A stretch of DNA of 64,000 nucleotides, from positions 3,100,001 to 3,164,000 of the forward strand of contig NZ_CP019420.1 in NCBI RefSeq assembly GCF_001984215.1. Direction: 5' to 3'. The notes beneath the pieces are model-generated. The model saw only the letters and a program-made list of their open reading frames with translations. It did no database searches and was not told where the DNA came from. Position numbers and translations under genes: made by a program. How positions within the stretch are numbered: the first letter of the stretch is position 1; every line of letters begins with the position of its first letter. Source of the DNA: Mycobacterium sp. MS1601 (lineage in GTDB: Bacteria > Actinomycetota > Actinomycetes > Mycobacteriales > Mycobacteriaceae). Shown here piece after piece: positions 9,192 to 18,325 of the stretch.

Positions 9192-9491
9192 CTAACCTTC
9201 CAGCTGGCGTTCCAGGCGCTCCACCTTGGCCGTGAGCTGCCCGGTGAAGCCTGGCCGGATGTCGGCCTTGAGAACCAGGCTCACCCGCGGTGACACCGCG
9301 GCCACCGCGTCGACGGCCTGCTTCACCACTGCCATCACTTCGTCCCACTCGCCTTCGATGTTGGTGAACATCGCGTTGGTCTCATTGGGCAGGCCGGACG
9401 CGCGCACCACGCGGACCGCTTCGGCCACCGCAGCGCTGACGCCACCGGTGTCGTCGCCGCCGGTGGGACTGATGCTGAAGGCAATGAGCAT
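9192..9491 (-). CDS. MTH1187 family thiamine-binding protein
   Basis: A 99-residue protein starting [14 protein letters not shown] with the small ferredoxin-like fold of the DUF77/MTH1187 family (segments [20 protein letters not shown] and [12 protein letters not shown]). Such proteins are reported to bind thiamine; no pathway genes lie beside it here. The reading frame extends upstream to 10052, but that part is antisense to the transpeptidase, so I use the ATG at 9491. It is convergent with ricR, separated by one base. Confidence 0.82.
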   Translation of the reverse strand: MLIAFSISPTGGDDTGGVSAAVAEAVRVVRASGLPNETNAMFTNIEGEWDEVMAVVKQAVDAVAAVSPRVSLVLKADIRPGFTGQLTAKVERLERQLEG

Positions 9492-9648
9492 GACTCCAGA
9501 CTGACATATCCAGGCCGGGAAGCTGCCCCGGGAAGTTCTTTGACACGCCCTCTGAGCTGGGATTTGTGTCACTTGATTGCTGCTGGGCGATGAGTGTGGT
9601 GGCGGGACTATGCCAAACTGGTCCTCGAGGGAAGCGGAGGGAATGGCT

Positions 9649-10623
9649 ATGCGTCGCACTGTGGTGGCCATGTTGAGTACGGCCGGGGTGGCCGCATCGA
9701 TGGTGTTGTCGGCAGCGCCGGCAGCCGCCGAACCGGTACCGGCGCCGCCGCCCCCAGCGCCCGCACCCTTCGGTTTCCCGCCCCCGCCGCCCAACCTGTT
9801 GGCGCCGGCGCCCGCAGCGGATCCGCTGGCCGCGCCGATGCCCGGTGCCGTTCCCGGGGCGCCCGGCGTCACCACCGGTACCGCCGCGGGCCAGAACCCG
9901 CTGCCCTTCACCGGTGAGCCGCCGTTCCGACCGCCGACGTTCAACCCGGTCAACGGATCGATGGTGGGCGTGGCCAAACCGATCATCATCAACTTCGCGG
10001 TGCCGATCGCCAACCGGCAGATGGCCGAGGACGCCATCCACATCTCGTCCAACCCGCCGGTCCCCGGCCGCTTCTACTGGCTCAGCGATTCGCAGGTGCG
10101 CTGGCGCCCGCAGGACTTCTGGCCCAAGGGCACCGTCGTCAACATCGACGCCGCAGGCACCAAGTCCAGCTTCCGCGTCGGTGAGTCCCTGGTGGCCACG
10201 GTGGACAACGACACCAAGCAGATGGAGATCATGCGCGACGGGGAACTCGTCAAGACCTTCCCCGTTTCGTTGGGCAAACCCGGCTACGACACCAAGAACG
10301 GCACCTACTACGTGCTGGAGAAGTTCGCCGACATCGTGATGGACTCCTCCACCTACGGTGTACCGGTCTCGGCTGCCGAGGGCTACAAGGTGGACGTCGA
10401 GGACGCCGTGCGCATCGACAACAGCGGCATCTTCGTCCACGGCGCACCGTGGTCGGAAGCCGATCAGGGCGTCCGCAATGTCAGCCACGGCTGCATCAAC
10501 CTCAGCGCCGAGGACGCCCAGTGGTTCTACGACAACTTCGGCAGCGGTGACCCGGTGGTGGTGAAGAACTCGACCGGCCTCTACGACCAGAACGACGGCG
10601 CCCAGGACTGGCAGCTGTTCTGA
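9649..10623 (+). CDS. Secreted L,D-transpeptidase (Rv0192-like)
   Basis: This exported enzyme makes 3-3 cross-links in peptidoglycan. Residues 1-27 are a signal peptide (ending SAAPAAAEP), 28-72 a Pro/Ala-rich linker, 95-180 an Ig-like domain, and 181-300 a YkuD domain with HGAPWS (His264) and SHGCINLS (His280, catalytic Cys282). Position next to ilvD-ricR matches Rv0192 rather than the LdtMt1/LdtMt2 loci. GGAGG at 9636-9640 is 8 bases ahead of the ATG at 9649 but only 2 ahead of the ATG at 9643, so I chose 9649. Confidence 0.92.
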   Translation: MRRTVVAMLSTAGVAASMVLSAAPAAAEPVPAPPPPAPAPFGFPPPPPNLLAPAPAADPLAAPMPGAVPGAPGVTTGTAAGQNPLPFTGEPPFRPPTFNPVNGSMVGVAKPIIINFAVPIANRQMAEDAIHISSNPPVPGRFYWLSDSQVRWRPQDFWPKGTVVNIDAAGTKSSFRVGESLVATVDNDTKQMEIMRDGELVKTFPVSLGKPGYDTKNGTYYVLEKFADIVMDSSTYGVPVSAAEGYKVDVEDAVRIDNSGIFVHGAPWSEADQGVRNVSHGCINLSAEDAQWFYDNFGSGDPVVVKNSTGLYDQNDGAQDWQLF

Positions 10624-10645
10624 TACGGCGGGCTCGGCTGGTCAA

Positions 10646-10710
10646 GTGACAGCCAGTCACTCTGTGGCGGGAATTCGTACACATTTGCGCCCAGGAGTGA
10701 CTGGCTGTCG
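10646..10710. repeat. Palindromic intergenic repeat, copy 1
   Basis: The perfect 15-bp arms GACAGCCAGTCACTC (10648-10662) and its reverse complement (10695-10709) flank a 32-base loop containing TGTGGCGGGAAT. It shares both arms and the inner TGTGGCGGGAAT motif with a second copy at 10804-10868, so it is a dispersed element rather than a chance hairpin. It lies downstream of the transpeptidase gene and could also act as a transcription terminator. Confidence 0.85.
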
Positions 10711-10715
10711 TTTTT

Positions 10716-10764
10716 GGTGAGGGTGCACGACCGTCACCCCAAGGTGAGGGTGCACGACCGTCAC
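10716..10764. repeat. Two tandem 27-bp units between the palindromes
   Basis: The sequence GGTGAGGGTGCACGACCGTC with the next two bases occurs at 10716-10737 and again at 10743-10764, a 27-base period. Each unit is itself partly palindromic (GTGAgGGT facing ACCgTCAC). The function is unknown. Confidence 0.85.
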
Positions 10765-10803
10765 ACCCAAGGGATGTCGGGGAGCTTCAGGTGACCCCGA
10801 AGG

Positions 10804-10868
10804 CAACAGCCAGTCACCCTGTGGCGGGAATGCAGGCAGATTTCCGCCACAGAGTGACCGGCTGTCAC
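10804..10868. repeat. Palindromic intergenic repeat, copy 2
   Basis: Arms of 26 bp at 10806-10831 and 10840-10865 pair with three mismatches around an 8-base loop. The shared core ACAGCCAGTCAC and CTGTGGCGGGAAT is the same as in copy 1. The element ends close to the 3' end of zmp1 (10907) and is therefore between two convergent genes. Confidence 0.85.
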
Positions 10869-10906
10869 CTTCAGTGGGCGCGCGGGTGCAACCAGCGCGC
10901 GACAGG

Positions 10907-12892
10907 TCAGTTCCAGATGCGGACGCGATGCTCCGGATCCAGGTACAGCGCGTCGTCGGCGGACACCTCGAACGCCTCGTAAAAGGCGTCCATGTTCCGG
11001 ATCACGCCGTTGCAGCGGAACTCCGGCGGCGAATGCGGATCCACGGCCAGTCGCCGAATAGCCTCGGCCTCACGAGATTTGGTGCGCCACACCTGCGCCC
11101 AGCCGAAGAACACCCGCTGCACTCCGGTGAGCCCGTCGATCACCGGCGCCTCCTTGCCGCCCAGTGAGATCTGGTAGGCCAGCAGTGCGATGGACAGCCC
11201 GCCCAGATCGCCGATGTTCTCACCGACGGTGAACGCTCCGTTGACGTGATGTGCGGAATCGAGGTCACGGGGCGAGAACTCTTCGTACTGTTCGATCAGC
11301 GCCTTGGTGCGGGCACCGAACTCGGCGCGGTCGGCATCGGTCCACCAGTCGACGAGGTTTCCGTCACCGTCGTACTTGGCGCCCTGGTCATCGAAACCGT
11401 GGCCGATCTCATGCCCGATCACCGCACCGATGCCGCCGTAGTTCGCGGCGTCGTCGGCCTCGGCGTCGAAGAACGGCGGCTGCAGAATGCCTGCGGGGAA
11501 CACGATCTCGTTCATCCCCGGGTTGTAGTAGGCATTGACAGTCTGCGGGGTCATGAACCATTCGTCGCGGTCCACCGGCCCACCCAGCTTGGCCAGCTCG
11601 CGCTCGAAGCTGACTTCGTAGCCGCGGCGGTAGTTGCCGTACAGATCGTCGGGTGCGATCACCAGTGCCGAGTAGTCCCGCCACGTCGCCGGGTAGCCGA
11701 TCTTCGGGGTGAACTTGTCCAGCTTGGCCAGCGCCTTGCGTCGGGTCTCGGGCGTCATCCACTCCAACTGGTTGATGCTCACCCGGTACGCCTCGCGCAG
11801 ATTGTCCACCAGCACGTCCATCCGCGCCTTCGACTCGGGCGGGAAATACCGCTCCACATAGAGCTTTCCGACCACATCGCCCAGCAGGCTCTCCACCAGG
11901 GACACCCCGCGCTTCCACCGGTCGCGGATGGCCTCGGTGCCGCTCAAGGTGCGCCCGTAGAACCCGAAGTTCTCGGCCACCAGAGCCTCGGTCAGATATC
12001 CGGCGCGCGCACTGATCAGCCGCCAGCGGGCCCACAACTTCCAGTCGCCGAGCGTCTCCGACGACCACAGCGAGGCGAACGCGGTCAGGTAATCCGGTTG
12101 GCGCACCACGAGTTCGGCCACCTGCTCCGGTGAGGTGCCCAGTGCACCCACCCACCCGGCCCAGTCGAAGCCGGGCGCCTCGGAGTCCAGATCGGCGAAC
12201 CGGCGCAGGTTGTAGGTCAGGTCGGCGTCGCGGCGCTTGACCACATCCCAATGTGCCGCAGCCAGTTTGGTTTCCAGTGCGACGATGGCGGCGGCGCTGG
12301 CCGCGTAGTCCACCGGTGAGGCGTTGTACACCAGCCCGAACATCGCCGCGATGTGCTCGGGATACGCCGTGAGGATGGCCTCGTGCTGCGGGTCGCGGTA
12401 ATAGGACTCATCCGGCAGGCCGAGGCCGGACTGGCTGACGTGCACCAGGTACCGCGTGGAGTTCTTGGAATCGGTGTCGACGTAGAGCCCGACACCTCCG
12501 CCGGCGCCGGTGCGCTGCAACGCGCCCAACGTCGCGGCCAGGGCGGCAGGACTGTCGGCGGCGTCGATCAGCGCCAATTCGTCGAGCAGTGGCTGCACAC
12601 CGCGGCGCTCGACGGCGTCGGTGTCCATGAAACTGTTGTAGAGGTCGCCGATGCGCTGCTGATCGGTGCCCGCCTGAGCACCGGAGCCGGCTGCTTCGAG
12701 GATCAGGTCGCGAACCTGCTCCTCGGCGCGGTCGAACAGCGACCGGAAGGCGCCGTCGGTGGCCCGGTCCGCGGGAATGGTGTAGTCGGTGAGCCAGCGG
12801 CCGTTGACGTGTCCGAACAGGTCGTCCTGCGGCCGGGCTGATGGGTCGACGTAGCTCAGGTCGATGCCCGAGCGAATAGCTTCTACCGTCAC
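10907..12892 (-). CDS. zmp1: Zinc metalloprotease Zmp1 (M13 / neprilysin family)
   Basis: The 661-residue M13 peptidase has the HEIGH zinc motif at residues 494-498 (IGHEIGHGFDDQG) and the third ligand Glu558 in ENIGDLGG. It also has the substrate-binding NAYYNP segment and an N-terminal YVDPSARPQDDLFGHVNGRW typical of Zmp1. In M. tuberculosis this gene is Rv0198c. There is no signal peptide, as in the characterised protein. I chose the GTG at 12892 because its translation matches the normal N-terminus; an upstream ATG at 12955 would add 21 unrelated residues and reach the divergent promoter. Confidence 0.95.
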   Translation of the reverse strand: MTVEAIRSGIDLSYVDPSARPQDDLFGHVNGRWLTDYTIPADRATDGAFRSLFDRAEEQVRDLILEAAGSGAQAGTDQQRIGDLYNSFMDTDAVERRGVQPLLDELALIDAADSPAALAATLGALQRTGAGGGVGLYVDTDSKNSTRYLVHVSQSGLGLPDESYYRDPQHEAILTAYPEHIAAMFGLVYNASPVDYAASAAAIVALETKLAAAHWDVVKRRDADLTYNLRRFADLDSEAPGFDWAGWVGALGTSPEQVAELVVRQPDYLTAFASLWSSETLGDWKLWARWRLISARAGYLTEALVAENFGFYGRTLSGTEAIRDRWKRGVSLVESLLGDVVGKLYVERYFPPESKARMDVLVDNLREAYRVSINQLEWMTPETRRKALAKLDKFTPKIGYPATWRDYSALVIAPDDLYGNYRRGYEVSFERELAKLGGPVDRDEWFMTPQTVNAYYNPGMNEIVFPAGILQPPFFDAEADDAANYGGIGAVIGHEIGHGFDDQGAKYDGDGNLVDWWTDADRAEFGARTKALIEQYEEFSPRDLDSAHHVNGAFTVGENIGDLGGLSIALLAYQISLGGKEAPVIDGLTGVQRVFFGWAQVWRTKSREAEAIRRLAVDPHSPPEFRCNGVIRNMDAFYEAFEVSADDALYLDPEHRVRIWN

Positions 12893-12958
12893 TCCGCCAG
12901 TCTTCCAGAAGCCGTGCGGGTGCTCAGTCCCCTGAGAGCGAACAGGTAGCCTCACGCC

Positions 12959-13546
12959 ATGCCCGACGAGGACGAGCAGGACATCGAAGTCCGGTCCATC
13001 ACCGGATACGGCATCGGTTCAGCTGTGCTGGGGCTGCTGTGTGTCGGCGCGGTGGTACTGATCACGCTGATCTGGACGGGTCACCGAGCCGAGGAAACCG
13101 AGCTGCGCAACCGAGCGGCGGCCATGCAGGCTGCCGCTGACTGGACCCGCGTGCTGATCAACATGAACGCAGGCAACGTCGAACCCAGCCTGCAGACGTT
13201 GCACGACGGTACCGTCGGCGAACTGAACGCCGACTTCGACGCCGCCGTCGCACCGTACCGCGACGTCGTGCAGACGCTGCAGTCCAGCACCACCGGTGAC
13301 ATCAACGCCGTGGCCGTCGAAACCGTGCGCAACAACCTCGACGTCGAACCAGGTAGCGCCCCGCCGCCCGAGGAGCCGCCGCTGCAGCCGGGCATCGCCA
13401 CCCGCACCGACACGGTGTTGGTGATCGCCACGTCGGTCAGTGAGAACTCCGGCGGTGAACCCCGGACAGTGCGGTGGAACCTGCGCCTGGACGTCTCGGA
13501 CGTCGACGGCCGGCTGCTGATCTCCCGGCTGGAGTCCATGCGGTGA
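12959..13546 (+). CDS. omamA: Mce-associated membrane protein OmamA-like (Rv0199)
   Basis: This 195-residue protein has a short acidic cytoplasmic N-terminus, one transmembrane helix (about 19-41) and an extracytoplasmic domain (about 45-195) of the Mce-associated type. Rv0199 (OmamA) supports Mce lipid importers by stabilising the MceG ATPase. Neighbour order (zmp1, Rv0200-like, Rv0201c-like, mmpL11) supports orthology. The stop overlaps the next gene's GTG by four bases. Confidence 0.82.
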   Translation: MPDEDEQDIEVRSITGYGIGSAVLGLLCVGAVVLITLIWTGHRAEETELRNRAAAMQAAADWTRVLINMNAGNVEPSLQTLHDGTVGELNADFDAAVAPYRDVVQTLQSSTTGDINAVAVETVRNNLDVEPGSAPPPEEPPLQPGIATRTDTVLVIATSVSENSGGEPRTVRWNLRLDVSDVDGRLLISRLESMR

Positions 13547-14229
13547 GAAACCTGTGGCGGGTAACGATTTTCGACGTGCTGGCACCGCTGGTGGCCATTG
13601 CGGCGATCGTGGTGATCGGTGTCTTTATGAGCTGGCCGGTGTGGTGGGTGGCCGGCGCGGCGATGCTGTGCCTGCTGATCGTCGAGGCGATGGCGGTGAA
13701 CTTCTACCTGATGCGCCGTGACCGGGTGACGGTCGGCACCGACGACGACGGCCCGGCGCTGCGCTTGGGTGTCATCGGACTGGCCACCGTGGCGCTGGTC
13801 GCGGCAACCGCGGTCGGCTACGCCTACTGGACCGTGCCCGACGACGCCCTGGTCCAGGATTCGGGCGAGGTAGTGCGGTTGGCGACGGCGGTGTCGGAGG
13901 CCACCGCAACGTTCTCACCGCAGGACCCCTCCTCCTCGATCGATCGTGCGGCAGCTCTGATGGCACCCGAGGCAGCCGAGGCGTTCAAGTCGAATTTCGG
14001 CAGGTCCACCGAAGATCTTGCGCGGCGCAACATCTCGGCGCAGGCGCAGACCATCTCGGCAGGGGTGGAGGCCATCGGCCCCGCCGCCGCCAGCGTGGTG
14101 GTGGTGATGCGGGGCACCCAGAACGTGCCGGGGCAGCAGCCCAGCCGCGCGGTGCTGGCGCTGCGCGTGACGTTCACCAAGGTCGACGGCCGGTGGCTGG
14201 TGATCGACGTGGCGCCCACGGGGGCCTAA
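13543..14229 (+). CDS. Mce-associated membrane protein, Rv0200-like
   Basis: A 228-residue protein with three hydrophobic segments (about 8-28, 30-52 and 75-95) followed by an extracytoplasmic alpha/beta domain of the Mce-associated, NTF2-like kind ending TFTKVDGRWLVIDVAPTG. It is the companion of the OmamA-like gene (GTGA overlap) and corresponds to Rv0200. It probably works with OmamA at Mce transporters; that role is inferred from position. Start is GTG at 13543; the open frame upstream to 13474 lies inside omamA. Confidence 0.82.
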   Translation: MRNLWRVTIFDVLAPLVAIAAIVVIGVFMSWPVWWVAGAAMLCLLIVEAMAVNFYLMRRDRVTVGTDDDGPALRLGVIGLATVALVAATAVGYAYWTVPDDALVQDSGEVVRLATAVSEATATFSPQDPSSSIDRAAALMAPEAAEAFKSNFGRSTEDLARRNISAQAQTISAGVEAIGPAAASVVVVMRGTQNVPGQQPSRAVLALRVTFTKVDGRWLVIDVAPTGA

Positions 14230-14633
14230 CGACCTCCGACGAGTTCAGCGTGGTCCACCTTCAGGCAGCGGTCCATCACCACTTGCAGTCCGGCGGCCTG
14301 CGCGTCGCGACCCACCTGCTCGTGAAACAGCCCCTGCTGCAGCCAGAGCGTTTTCGGCAGCGCCGGCAGCGCCAGTGTCTCGGCGAGCACTGACGGCAGA
14401 TCGTCATAGCGCCGGAACACGTCCACCATGTCCGGCACCACCGGCAGATCAGCCAGGCTGGCGTACACCTTGTCGCCGTCGATGTCGGTGATGGTCGGGT
14501 TCACCGGGTACAGCTGGTAGTCCGTGTTGGCCTTCAGATAGCGGTACACGCCGTAACTCGGGCGCGACGGGTTGGCTGATGCCCCCACCACCGCGACCGT
14601 GCGTGTCTGACGCAGGATGTCCTCGAGTGTCAA
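14226..14633 (-). CDS. CoA-binding (YccU-type) domain protein
   Basis: A 135-residue single-domain protein with a Rossmann-like CoA-binding fold: TVAVVGASANPSRPSYGVYR at residues 12-31, YPVNP at 42-46 and WLQQGLFHEQ near 97-106. This family resembles the CoA-binding domain of succinyl-CoA ligase but has no known reaction. It is convergent with the Rv0200-like gene (four-base overlap at the 3' ends) and lies just downstream of the Rv0201c-like gene. Confidence 0.85.
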   Translation of the reverse strand: MTLEDILRQTRTVAVVGASANPSRPSYGVYRYLKANTDYQLYPVNPTITDIDGDKVYASLADLPVVPDMVDVFRRYDDLPSVLAETLALPALPKTLWLQQGLFHEQVGRDAQAAGLQVVMDRCLKVDHAELVGGR

Positions 14634-14639
14634 GACTTC

Positions 14640-15125
14640 TCAACTCGGACCGGGGCGGGGTGAGCGCATCTTGGCGAAGCGGTCCGAGAGCCTGCGCATA
14701 CGGATCATCAGCGATGCCGGCGGCGAGATCTCGCCATCGAGGTAAACCACGAGATCCGCGACGGGAACGCCGATGCGGGAGGCGAACTCCTGCTCCGAGA
14801 GCCCGGAGCGGTTCAGCAGCAGCCGAACGTGCCTGGCGGCCTCGGCGCGTTCATTGGCTTCCAGATGTTGTCGGCTGCGCACCAGCACCTCGGACAGTGC
14901 TTTGGAGATACCCAGCGGCTCGGACTTCTCCAGTACTTCCTCGACCTGGCGGGCGGTGCGGCCGAACGGGTCGCGCTTGATCGCCACCACGATGCGCTGC
15001 CAGACGGTGATGTCACCCGTTTCGAGGGCTGACCGGATGGCAGCGGTGGACCAGAACTCGACCGGCCGGTCGGCGCCGGCACCGGCTTGCAGGCCGGGGC
15101 GGTGAGCATCTGCGGCCAACGTCAC
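14640..15125 (-). CDS. XRE-like helix-turn-helix protein (Rv0201c-like)
   Basis: The 161-residue protein has an N-terminal helical region and a C-terminal helix-turn-helix of the XRE/Cro kind (LLLNRSGLSEQEFASRIGVP, about residues 102-121). Size and position beside mmpL11 match Rv0201c. It overlaps the mmpL11 stop by four bases, so it is probably co-transcribed with mmpL11 and could regulate it. No target is known. Confidence 0.8.
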   Translation of the reverse strand: MTLAADAHRPGLQAGAGADRPVEFWSTAAIRSALETGDITVWQRIVVAIKRDPFGRTARQVEEVLEKSEPLGISKALSEVLVRSRQHLEANERAEAARHVRLLLNRSGLSEQEFASRIGVPVADLVVYLDGEISPPASLMIRMRRLSDRFAKMRSPRPGPS

Positions 15126-18106
15126 CTCGCCTCCTCCAGCATCGCCACGGCCACCGTCAGGCAGCGCTGCCTGACTTTCTCCCAGTCTGCCTCAGCAGCG
15201 GGCCCGGCGTGCTCGTCGTTCGCGTCGTCGGGATGAGGATCGGCGAGCCTGCGGACCAACTGGGTGGCGACCCATTGTCCATCGGTCGGTTGCCCAGAGT
15301 AGTACCTGTCGATACCGGCCAGCGCGAGTGCGGCGGTCTGCGACTCCATGGCATCGACCAGGTCGGCGAACTCCGCGAAGTCGCGACGGTGGTTGCGAGA
15401 CATGATCAGGTAACCCTTGAGCCGTATGGTCTCGGCGCCGGTCGGGATGCGCAGCCGGTCACCCGTGGGCAGCTGCACGTTGGTGGTCTCCACCGGACAC
15501 TGCCTGCGCAGCGCGTGGTGGAAATCGCTACTGGGATCGTTTTGCACACTGAGGGCATCCAGTGCGACGGCCAGACGGCCCCGCCACATCGTGACGGGGT
15601 GGACGGGGCGCTGCACCCGGACGGTGGCCTGGCCGGAGCCGCCGTCCGGCGACGGGTTCTTCTCGCTGCGGTTGCGACGCAGCGGCAGACCCAGGCGCGC
15701 CTGTCTGGCGCTCACCGCGCGGGCGTCGTCGCTGCCCTTGACCTTGACCTTGAACGCGGTGGTGAGGGCACTGAGTCCGGTGCACCCGCTGAACGCCAGC
15801 GGATCGGCCACGGTGATGGCGTCCGGCGCCAGGTCTTTGAGCTTGGCCGCCGACTTCACCACCATTCGCAGGTCGGCCCCGGGCGCCACCAACGCCGAGA
15901 TGTCGTCCGGAATGATCACCAGGTCGCCCAGGTCCACCTTGGGTAGTGGCTTCTCGAAGTCCACCGACGGCAGCACCCTGCCCAGCCACTTGGGCAGCCA
16001 CCAGTTCCACTGGTCGAACATCGCCATCAGCGCGGGCACCAGCACCAACCGCACCACGGTGGCGTCGACGGCGATGGCCACCGCGCAGGCCACGCCCATC
16101 TGCGCCACGAGTGGCATTCCGGCGAAGGCGAAGCCGATGAACACGGCGATCATGATCAGAGCCGCGCTGGTGATGGTGCGGGCGCTGGTCGAGACGCCGT
16201 AGGCCACGGCGTCCCTGGTGTCGCCCGACTGCAGGAACCGTTCGCGGACACGGGTGAGCAGGAAGATCTCGTAGTCCATCGACAACCCGAAGGTCAGCGC
16301 GAGCACCAGCGGCGGAATGGTGCTGTCGATGGAGCCCAGTGGTTCGAAGCCCAGATCCTGCAGCCAGCCCCACTGGAAGATCATCACCAGGCTGCCGTAG
16401 GCGGCTGCCACCGACAAGATGGTCATCACCACGCCCTTGAGCGCCAGGAACACCGAGCGGATGGCTGCCAGCAGCATCACGAAGGCGATCGTCGCGACGA
16501 ACACGAACACCCACGGCTCCATGTGCGCCACCCGCTCATCGAAGTCCTTGATGAGTGCGGTGGGGCCGCCGACGTCGACGGAGAGGTTCTCGGCACCCGG
16601 GGTCTGGGGCAGACGTTCGCGCAGGGAATCGATGGTGTTGCGGGCGGCGATGTCCTCGGGGTCGACGGCCAGGATTCCGGACAGCAGCGCGCTGCGGTTG
16701 TCGTCGGAAACCACCGCGGGGGTGACGGACACGATGTTGACCGTCCGGCCCATCTCGGCTCCGATGGCGTCGACGACAGCCATGTTCTCCGGCGCGCCGG
16801 CATTGCCGTCGGGGAAGGTGACCAGTACCCGGACCGGTCCCAGCGCACCGGGACCAAGCGCCTCGGCGGCTGCCCCCACGCCACCGCGAATCTCGTGGGT
16901 GGCTTCGAACTGGCGCAACATGCTGTTGCCCAACGACATCGACATCACCGGCGCCGCCAGCGCCAGCAGGAACACCGTGGCTCCCAACGCCGAGAGCCAC
17001 GGTCGTCGCATCACCCCGCCGATCCAGCGGGTCCAGAACCGGGACTGGGTGGTCTCGGCGCGTCGACCCCAGTGCAGCACCCGGGACCGTTTGGCGGCCG
17101 CCCGCCCGAAGATGCCGAGCACCGCCGGGATCAGCGTGGTCGACGTCAGCACCGCCACCGCGACCGCGAGGATGGCGCCGGTGGCCATCGACGACAGCAC
17201 CGGGGTGTCGATGAGGTAGATGCCGGTGACGGACGCGATCACCGTGGCCCCCGAGAGCACCACCGCCAGACCGGATGTCGCCATCGCGGCGTCGGTGGCC
17301 TGCTTGGCGTCGCGGCCCGCGCGCAGTTCCTCGCGGAACCGCATCAGGATGAACAGCGAGTAGTCGACGGCCAGCGCGATACCGAACATCGACACCGTCG
17401 AGGTCACGAACACCGACATCGTGGTGAACATCGACAGCAGGAACACCAGGCCCATGGTCACCACCACGGTGCACACGCCGATCAGCAGCGGGATGGCTGC
17501 GGCTGCCAACGAGCCGAACACCGCCAGCAGCACGATCAGGACGATCGGCAGGTTCCACTTCTCGGCTTCGGCGATGTCGTGTTTGGTGGCCTCCGACGCC
17601 GCGGCACCCACCGCGCCCTGGCCGATGACATACAGCCGGACCTTGCCGTCAGCGGTCTGACCGGGTTCCTCGCCGTTGATGCCGACCCTCTGGCGCAGTT
17701 GCTTGGCGGTGTCGACGGCGCCGGTGTTGTCGAAGCCCAGCTTCAGCGACACCACGTAGGGGCGGTCCGGCTGCGGCGGCGGCTGGGCGGGGTTGGGCAC
17801 GATGGTGACCGCGGGAACCTCGGCGACCAGGCGTTCGAGCTCGGCTACCGCGGAGTTCATGTCCTCGTAACTGGCGTCCGCACGCGGGGCCGCCACCAAC
17901 GCCAGGGGAGAGGCGCCCTCGTCCGGGAAGTGGTCCTCGACTTCGTACTGGACATGCAGGGACTGCGAGCCCTCGACCTCGAACCCGCCGCCGGTGAGGT
18001 TGCTCGATTGGGTGAGAATGAGCCAGACCGAGGGCACCAGGGCCAGTAACCATGCGGTGAAGACCAGCCAGCGGAACCTGCGTAACAGGCTGCTCAGTCG
18101 CATCAT
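15122..18106 (-). CDS. mmpL11: RND-family lipid/heme transporter MmpL11
   Basis: This 994-residue protein has two MMPL halves with the usual 12 transmembrane helices and two porter domains. The proton-relay Asp-Tyr pairs are visible in IALAVDYSLFILMRF (helix 4) and GLSMDYEIFLLTR (helix 10). A cytoplasmic C-terminal region of about 250 residues follows, typical of MmpL11. In mycobacteria MmpL11 exports envelope lipids and is linked to heme uptake with the Rv0203 hemophore; hemophore-type genes are divergent from it here. It matches Rv0202c in position. Confidence 0.95.
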   Translation of the reverse strand: MMRLSSLLRRFRWLVFTAWLLALVPSVWLILTQSSNLTGGGFEVEGSQSLHVQYEVEDHFPDEGASPLALVAAPRADASYEDMNSAVAELERLVAEVPAVTIVPNPAQPPPQPDRPYVVSLKLGFDNTGAVDTAKQLRQRVGINGEEPGQTADGKVRLYVIGQGAVGAAASEATKHDIAEAEKWNLPIVLIVLLAVFGSLAAAAIPLLIGVCTVVVTMGLVFLLSMFTTMSVFVTSTVSMFGIALAVDYSLFILMRFREELRAGRDAKQATDAAMATSGLAVVLSGATVIASVTGIYLIDTPVLSSMATGAILAVAVAVLTSTTLIPAVLGIFGRAAAKRSRVLHWGRRAETTQSRFWTRWIGGVMRRPWLSALGATVFLLALAAPVMSMSLGNSMLRQFEATHEIRGGVGAAAEALGPGALGPVRVLVTFPDGNAGAPENMAVVDAIGAEMGRTVNIVSVTPAVVSDDNRSALLSGILAVDPEDIAARNTIDSLRERLPQTPGAENLSVDVGGPTALIKDFDERVAHMEPWVFVFVATIAFVMLLAAIRSVFLALKGVVMTILSVAAAYGSLVMIFQWGWLQDLGFEPLGSIDSTIPPLVLALTFGLSMDYEIFLLTRVRERFLQSGDTRDAVAYGVSTSARTITSAALIMIAVFIGFAFAGMPLVAQMGVACAVAIAVDATVVRLVLVPALMAMFDQWNWWLPKWLGRVLPSVDFEKPLPKVDLGDLVIIPDDISALVAPGADLRMVVKSAAKLKDLAPDAITVADPLAFSGCTGLSALTTAFKVKVKGSDDARAVSARQARLGLPLRRNRSEKNPSPDGGSGQATVRVQRPVHPVTMWRGRLAVALDALSVQNDPSSDFHHALRRQCPVETTNVQLPTGDRLRIPTGAETIRLKGYLIMSRNHRRDFAEFADLVDAMESQTAALALAGIDRYYSGQPTDGQWVATQLVRRLADPHPDDANDEHAGPAAEADWEKVRQRCLTVAVAMLEEAR

Positions 18107-18188
18107 GAACTGCTGGATGGCGATCTCCCCGCATTCTCCCCAGTGGGTGCGAGCGTACCGCAGCAGGCTGTACGGCGAGTCGCCGTGA

Positions 18189-18223
18189 GATCTCGATCAG
18201 ATACCGTCCGATCTCGATCGGAC
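18189..18223. promoter_or_regulatory. Candidate operator: repeated GATCTCGATC and palindrome
   Basis: GATCTCGATC occurs at 18189-18198 and 18210-18219, exactly 21 bp (two helical turns) apart. The second copy sits inside a perfect palindrome GTCCGATC-TC-GATCGGAC (18206-18223). The site lies between mmpL11 and the hemophore gene, where it could control both. No matching known regulator box was recognised. Confidence 0.5.
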
Positions 18224-18325
18224 GCGCTGAATTCGCACGCCCCTGGAGTGGATGGCACTATCTCTGGTGGATGTAGACGAGGTCGGGGAACCTTGGACCG
18301 AAGTCGAACTGTCAGGAGTGCCCCA

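Noticed and set aside
9492-10052. Long N-terminal extension of the thiamine-binding protein
   Set aside because: It is antisense to the transpeptidase; the family start is at 9491.
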